A stretch of DNA of 62,153 nt, from the NCBI GenBank assembly GCA_035714365.1, contig DASTMB010000053.1, positions 1-62,153 of the forward strand. The letters are read 5' to 3'. Numbering within the stretch: position 1 is the stretch's first letter; every line of letters starts with the position of its first letter. Under the pieces are notes generated by a model. That model saw only the letters and a program-made list of their open reading frames with translations. It had not been told where the DNA came from and did not search any database. Shown here one piece after another: positions 56,198 to 62,153 of the stretch. The stretch comes from Mycobacteriales bacterium. Lineage in GTDB: Bacteria; Actinomycetota; Actinomycetes; BP-191. The position numbers and the translations under genes were made by a program.

Positions 56198-57109
56198 GTG
56201 ACCGGCCCGGCGTTCGCCACGACGGTCCGGCCGGCGCTGCCGACGGACCTGCGACTGACGCTGCTCGCGCTGCGGCGGGGGCCGTACGACCCGCACCTGC
56301 GGTTCGAGGCGGACGCCGTCTGGCGGGCCTGCCGGACCCCGCACGGCCCCGGCACGCTCCGGCTGGCGCAGCGCCCCGACGGCGAGATCGCCGTCGCCGC
56401 GTGGGGGCCCGGCGCGGAGTGGCTGGTCGCGTCGGCGCCGGACCTCACCGGCGCGCGGGACAGCCTGGACGGCTGGGACCCGCCGTACGCCGTGCTGCGC
56501 GACGCCGCCACGCGCAACCCCGGCTTCCGCGTCCCCCGCAGCGGGTTGGTGCTCGACGCGGTCGTGCCCGCGATCATCGAGCAACGCGTCACCGGCCAGG
56601 AGGCGTGGCGCTCCTGGCGGCAGCTCGTCCGGCGCTGGGGCGAGCCCGCGCCGGGGCCGTCGCCCGGCCTGTACGTGCCGCCGTCCGCAGAGCTGCTCGC
56701 CCGGCTGCCGTCGTGGGAGTGGCACCGGCTCGGCGTCGAGGAGGCGCGCGCCCGGGTGGTGCGGTTCGCGGCGCAGGTCGCGCACCGGCTGGAGGAGGCC
56801 GTGACGATGGCGCCGGAGGACGCGCTGCGGCGGCTGCGCGTCGTTCCGGGGATCGGGCCGTGGACGGCGGCCGAGACGGCGCAACGCGCCCTCGGTGACG
56901 CCGACGCGGTGTCGGTCGGCGACCTGCACCTCCCGGCGTTCGTCGGCTGGGTGCTCGCGGGGCACCGGGTGGACGACGACGGGATGCTCGAGCTGCTGGA
57001 GCCGGTGCGCGGGCACCGCTACCGCGCGACCCGGCTGCTCGAGCTGTCCGGGCTGCGGCACCCGCGGTTCGGCCCGCGCTACAACCCCCGCGACATCCGC
57101 CGCGAGTAG
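56198..57109 (+). CDS. alkA: DNA-3-methyladenine glycosylase II family protein
   Basis: 303-aa base-excision enzyme of the HhH-GPD superfamily. N-terminal beta domain (ATTVRPALPTDLRLTLLALR), helical part with VVPAIIEQRVTGQEAWRSWR, and the helix-hairpin-helix LRVVPGIGPWTAAETAQRAL followed by ADAVSVGDLHLPAF, whose Asp is the catalytic residue. It should remove alkylated purines. The GTG at 56198 gives the usual length. No zinc or FeS motif. The upstream promoter overlaps that of the divergent DUF3105 gene; it is convergent with fbiB. Confidence 0.9.
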   Translation: MTGPAFATTVRPALPTDLRLTLLALRRGPYDPHLRFEADAVWRACRTPHGPGTLRLAQRPDGEIAVAAWGPGAEWLVASAPDLTGARDSLDGWDPPYAVLRDAATRNPGFRVPRSGLVLDAVVPAIIEQRVTGQEAWRSWRQLVRRWGEPAPGPSPGLYVPPSAELLARLPSWEWHRLGVEEARARVVRFAAQVAHRLEEAVTMAPEDALRRLRVVPGIGPWTAAETAQRALGDADAVSVGDLHLPAFVGWVLAGHRVDDDGMLELLEPVRGHRYRATRLLELSGLRHPRFGPRYNPRDIRRE

Positions 57110-57118
57110 CGCGGGGGG

Positions 57119-58414
57119 CTACCGCTCGACCACGAACCGCCGCGGGTCGCGCGGCGGGCGGTCCGGCGGCGGCGCGGCCGGGTGCCCGACCGCCACCGCG
57201 CCCATCGGGTCCCAGTCGTCCGGCAGCCCGAGCGCGCGGCGCACCGGCTCCTTGCAGAACAGCGTGGACGACACCCAGCACGACCCCAGCCCGTCGACGG
57301 CGAGTTGCACCAGGAGGTTCTCGACCGCCGCGCCCATCGCGACGAGGAACATCTCCCGCTCGGCGGTCGCGCGGCGTTCGTCGGGGTAGTCGTGCGCGCC
57401 CTCGGTGACCAGGCACGGCACCACGAGCAACGGCGCCGCGCCGAGCAGGGCGTCGGAGCGGGCGAGGCGGCGTTCGACCCGGTCGTCGGGGAGGCCGTCG
57501 TTGCGCAGGTCGTCGCGCCAGGCCGCGCGCATGGCGTGCAGCAGCGCGTGCCGCGCCTCGTCGGTGTCGACCAGCACGAACCGCCACGGCGTCGTGTGGT
57601 GCGGCGCCGGCGCGGTGACGGCGGCGGCGACCGCCTTGCGCACCAGCGCCGGGTCGACCCGGTCCGGCCGGAACGCCCGCACCGTCCGCCGCGCGGTCAG
57701 CACCTGGTCGGTGCCGAGCCGGAACATGTCCTCGTGCGCCGGCCGCAGCATCGCCCGCGCGCCGAGCCCGTCGTCGGCGGGCGGCACCAGCCCGCGCACG
57801 ACCGCGAACGGCACGCCGCCGAGCTTGCCCATCGCCAGCTCGGCCGCCGCCGCGATCTCGTCCGCCTCGGCGACCTGCGTCATGGCCAGCTCGTTGCCGT
57901 GCTCGTCGGTCTGCCCGACGAGGTCGCGGACCGCGCCGAGCCCCGCGACGCCGATCGCGACGTCGGTCAGCCCGCGCCGCCACGGCCGCCCGAACGTGTC
58001 GCTGACGACGACGCCCACGTCGACGCCGCGGCGTTCGCGCAACGCCGCCCGCAGCCGGCGCGCGCTCGCGTCGGCGTCCTCGGGGAGCAGCGCCAGCGCG
58101 TCGCGGGCGACGTTGCTCGTGTCGATCCCGGCGCTCGCGAGGACGAACCCGTGCCGCGTCTCCACGATGCGCGTCGGCCCCCGCCGCGCGACCTCGCGCA
58201 CCGACTCGGCGTCGATGAGCCGCTGCCGTTGCTCCTCGCGTTCCTCGGCCGTGCCGGAGACCGCGACGAGACGGCCCTCCGCCTTGCTCACGACCTTGCT
58301 CGTCACCACGACGACGTCGCCGTCGCGCAGGTCGGTGCCGTCGAGCAGCGCGGCGAGGTCGGTCCCGGGCGTGACCTCCGGAACGCCCGTGACGCCGGTG
58401 ACCGTGAACGTCAT
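57119..58414 (-). CDS. fbiB: Bifunctional F420 gamma-glutamyl ligase / FMN reductase domain protein
   Basis: 431-aa fusion as in mycobacterial FbiB. N-terminal CofE domain (about 1-235): [80 protein letters not shown]; it adds L-glutamates to F420-0 with GTP. C-terminal nitroreductase-like domain (about 245-431): [47 protein letters not shown]; it binds FMN and reduces dehydro-F420. ATG overlaps the fbiA stop (ATGA), so both are co-translated. Confidence 0.95.
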   Translation of the reverse strand: MTFTVTGVTGVPEVTPGTDLAALLDGTDLRDGDVVVVTSKVVSKAEGRLVAVSGTAEEREEQRQRLIDAESVREVARRGPTRIVETRHGFVLASAGIDTSNVARDALALLPEDADASARRLRAALRERRGVDVGVVVSDTFGRPWRRGLTDVAIGVAGLGAVRDLVGQTDEHGNELAMTQVAEADEIAAAAELAMGKLGGVPFAVVRGLVPPADDGLGARAMLRPAHEDMFRLGTDQVLTARRTVRAFRPDRVDPALVRKAVAAAVTAPAPHHTTPWRFVLVDTDEARHALLHAMRAAWRDDLRNDGLPDDRVERRLARSDALLGAAPLLVVPCLVTEGAHDYPDERRATAEREMFLVAMGAAVENLLVQLAVDGLGSCWVSSTLFCKEPVRRALGLPDDWDPMGAVAVGHPAAPPPDRPPRDPRRFVVER

Positions 58415-59328
58415 GCCGTCAGCGCGAGCGCCGCCCGCGCGATCGCGGCCGTCGCCTCGACGTCGCTCATCCAGAGCGGCACCGCGCGGCAGCGGATGCC
58501 CGCCGCCTCCACCGACGGCACCGCGTCCGCGTCGCTGTCGTCGACCAGCCAGCCGTCGAGCAGCGCGTCGCCGTAGTGGAGCGCGACGGCGGCGGCGGTG
58601 CAGTCGACGCCGATCGCGGCGAGCATCCGGTCGGCCATGCCGTGCACCGGCGCGCCGCCGATGATCGGGGAGACGCCGACCTTCGGCGCGGCGCTGCGCT
58701 CGACCGCCTCGCGGATGCCGGGCACCGCGAGGATCGTGCCGATGCTGACGACCGGGTTCGACGGCGGCAGCACGATCGTCGTCGCGGCGGCGATCGCGTC
58801 GAGCACGCCCGGCGCGGGCGTCGCGTCGCCGGCGAGCCAGACGCGTTCGACCGGGAGGCTCGCGCGCAGCCCCACCCAGTACTCCTGGAAGTGCATCTCG
58901 CGCCCGCCCGCCACGACCCGCGTCTCGACGGGGTCGTCGGTCATCGGCAGCAACGTCACCGGCAGCCGCCAGCGCTCCGCGACCCGCCGCGTCACCTCGC
59001 TCAGCGGGACCCCGTCGTCCAGCAACGCCCGCCGGTACAGGTGCGTCGCCAGGTCGCGGTCGCCGAGCGTGAACCACGTCGGCGCGCCGTACGCCTCCAG
59101 CTCCTTCGCGACCGCGTACGACTCGCCGGCCCGGCCCCAGCCGCGTTCCTCGTCGATGCCGCCGCCGAGCGTGTAGGTCACCGTGTCGAGGTCGGGGCAG
59201 ACGCGCAGGCCGTGCAGCGTGATGTCGTCGCCGGTGTTGCCGACGACGGTGACCGGCTCGTCGGTGGCCGCGAGCAGCCCCCGCAGGAACCGCGCCGCGC
59301 CCACGCCCCCGGCCAGCACCACGATCAC
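58411..59328 (-). CDS. fbiA: 2-phospho-L-lactate/phosphoenolpyruvate transferase (CofD)
   Basis: 305-aa enzyme that joins a phospho-C3 unit (EPPG from PEP in actinobacteria) to Fo to give dehydro-F420-0. Signature residues: [39 protein letters not shown] with the acid for metal binding, [19 protein letters not shown], and [22 protein letters not shown] at 59328 is fixed by the family N-terminus; a TAGCGT box lies 7 nt upstream. First gene of the fbiA-fbiB pair, divergent from fbiC. Confidence 0.95.
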   Translation of the reverse strand: MIVVLAGGVGAARFLRGLLAATDEPVTVVGNTGDDITLHGLRVCPDLDTVTYTLGGGIDEERGWGRAGESYAVAKELEAYGAPTWFTLGDRDLATHLYRRALLDDGVPLSEVTRRVAERWRLPVTLLPMTDDPVETRVVAGGREMHFQEYWVGLRASLPVERVWLAGDATPAPGVLDAIAAATTIVLPPSNPVVSIGTILAVPGIREAVERSAAPKVGVSPIIGGAPVHGMADRMLAAIGVDCTAAAVALHYGDALLDGWLVDDSDADAVPSVEAAGIRCRAVPLWMSDVEATAAIARAALALTA

Positions 59329-59335
59329 GCCGACG

Positions 59336-59341
59336 ACGCTA
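59336..59341 (-). promoter_or_regulatory. -10 box of leaderless fbiAB transcript
   Basis: TAGCGT on the minus strand ends 7 nt before the GTG at 59328. Repeat copy D begins 30 bp further upstream. Confidence 0.5.
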
Positions 59342-59371
59342 CAGGGCGGCGCCCGCGCGGCCGCACCGGGC

Positions 59372-59423
59372 GATCGGGAAGCGTTCCGCGCCTCGACCGT
59401 GCGGGGGCCGCTTCCGGGAAGCG
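59372..59423 (+). repeat. Dispersed intergenic repeat, copy D
   Basis: 52-bp element in the 114-bp divergent space between fbiA and fbiC. Same orientation as copy C; matches the reverse complement of copy B at 43 of 52 positions, with about 19 identical bases at one end and 16 at the other. Confidence 0.8.
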
Positions 59424-59430
59424 GCCCGCA

Positions 59431-59436
59431 TAGGCT
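59431..59436 (+). promoter_or_regulatory. -10 box of leaderless fbiC transcript
   Basis: TAGGCT ends 6 nt before the ATG at 59443. The repeat copy D ends 7 nt before the box and so covers its -35 region. Confidence 0.5.
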
Positions 59437-59442
59437 CCGGGC

Positions 59443-61968
<2,526 letters not shown>

Positions 61969-62041
61969 GCCGGTGGGGTGACCCCGCACGCGCCGCGCTC
62001 GCCGGTGCGGCGGCGGCGCGGCGGCGCGCGGGGGACCGAGG

Positions 62042-62153
62042 CTAGCGGCTCCGGCCCGGCGGCGTGGTCGGACGGCCGGTCGGGTGGGTGGACCCGTCCG
62101 GGTGCGCGGGCGGCGTCGGGTGCGCCCCGCCCTGGCCGGACGTCGGCGTGGGG
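62042..62153 (-). CDS. C-terminal end of a Pro/Thr-rich protein (partial)
   Basis: A leftward frame enters from the window edge and stops at TAG (62044-62042). The 36 visible residues are low-complexity Pro/Thr/Gly/His (PTPTSGQGGAHPTPP, STHPTGRPTTPPGRSR); nearly all third positions are G or C, which favours true coding. It is convergent with fbiC, with 73 bp of GC-rich sequence between. The rest of the protein lies outside; a stalked or secreted protein with a disordered tail is possible. Confidence 0.5.
   Translation of the reverse strand, partial: PTPTSGQGGAHPTPPAHPDGSTHPTGRPTTPPGRSR

Noticed and set aside
61969-62041. GC-rich imperfect inverted repeats after fbiC as a terminator
   Set aside because: Pairing is only partial and low-complexity CGG/GCG runs pair by chance here; a bidirectional terminator is possible but not supported.

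Overview
This window is a stretch of very GC-rich chromosome (about 70-77% G+C in most lines sampled by eye) from an actinobacterium. The evidence is strongly G/C third codon positions, many GTG and TTG starts, many TANNNT -10 boxes only 6-8 nt before start codons (typical of leaderless actinobacterial mRNAs), a complete set of actinobacterial F420 genes (fbiA, fbiB, fbiC), a TIGR03089 protein beside LytR-CpsA-Psr (LCP) proteins, SigE-family sigma factors and DUF3105. I cannot name the genus. No rRNA, tRNA, CRISPR array, transposase or integrase was seen. No gene-free stretch exceeds 300 bases.

Layout. 0.1-3.3 kb: GtrA membrane protein, acyl-CoA dehydrogenase, small helix-turn-helix-like protein, secreted protein, CoA-binding protein. 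3.3-7.2 kb: GAF protein, HAD hydrolase, a lower-GC three-gene insert of unknown function (4.63-5.90 kb), UDP-glucose/GDP-mannose-type dehydrogenase. 7.3-15 kb: two SigE-family sigma factors, each overlapping a membrane-anchored beta-propeller partner, with an acyl-CoA dehydrogenase, a secreted PKD-like protein, two tandem PH-domain proteins, a thioesterase and a small secreted protein between them. 14.9-20 kb: 3-oxoacid CoA-transferase A/B, TIGR03089 protein and two LCP ligases. 20-26.5 kb: rmlA, rmlB and rmlD interleaved with membrane, acetyltransferase-like, secreted and methyltransferase genes; rmlC is not in the window. 26.5-30.2 kb: large secreted peptidoglycan amidase and a HigBA toxin-antitoxin pair. 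30.2-36.3 kb: one overlapping leftward operon wzm-wzt-GT2-GT4-GT4 for export and synthesis of a surface polysaccharide. 36.4-43 kb: third sigma module, then a secreted/VWA surface-protein operon and a diverging two-repeat secreted protein. 43-55.3 kb: GT39-like enzyme, hexapeptide acyltransferase, then a rightward run of GT2, flippase-like protein, SpoIID/LytB protein, GT4, GNAT, GT4, WbbL-like rhamnosyltransferase and sugar-nucleotide pyrophosphorylase. 55.5-62 kb: DUF3105, AlkA, fbiB-fbiA diverging from fbiC, and the tail of a Pro/Thr-rich protein running off the end.

How the genes fit together. Most of the window serves the cell envelope. dTDP-rhamnose and other nucleotide sugars are made (RmlABD, Ugd, pyrophosphorylase), glycosyltransferases assemble a polymer, Wzm/Wzt exports it, LCP enzymes probably attach it to peptidoglycan, and amidase and SpoIID-type proteins remodel the wall. 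The order WbbL-like / pyrophosphorylase / fbiB / fbiA recalls the mycobacterial rmlD-wbbL-manB-fbiB-fbiA neighbourhood.

Most notable non-standard signals: a four-copy intergenic repeat of about 52 bp, one copy sitting between the divergent F420 genes; an identical-spacing promoter motif upstream of two paralogous sigma-factor genes; a 26-bp divergent promoter with interlocked -10 boxes; an inserted beta-rich module shared, in different order, by two adjacent glycosyltransferases of different fold; and the low-GC three-gene insert translationally coupled to its neighbour.
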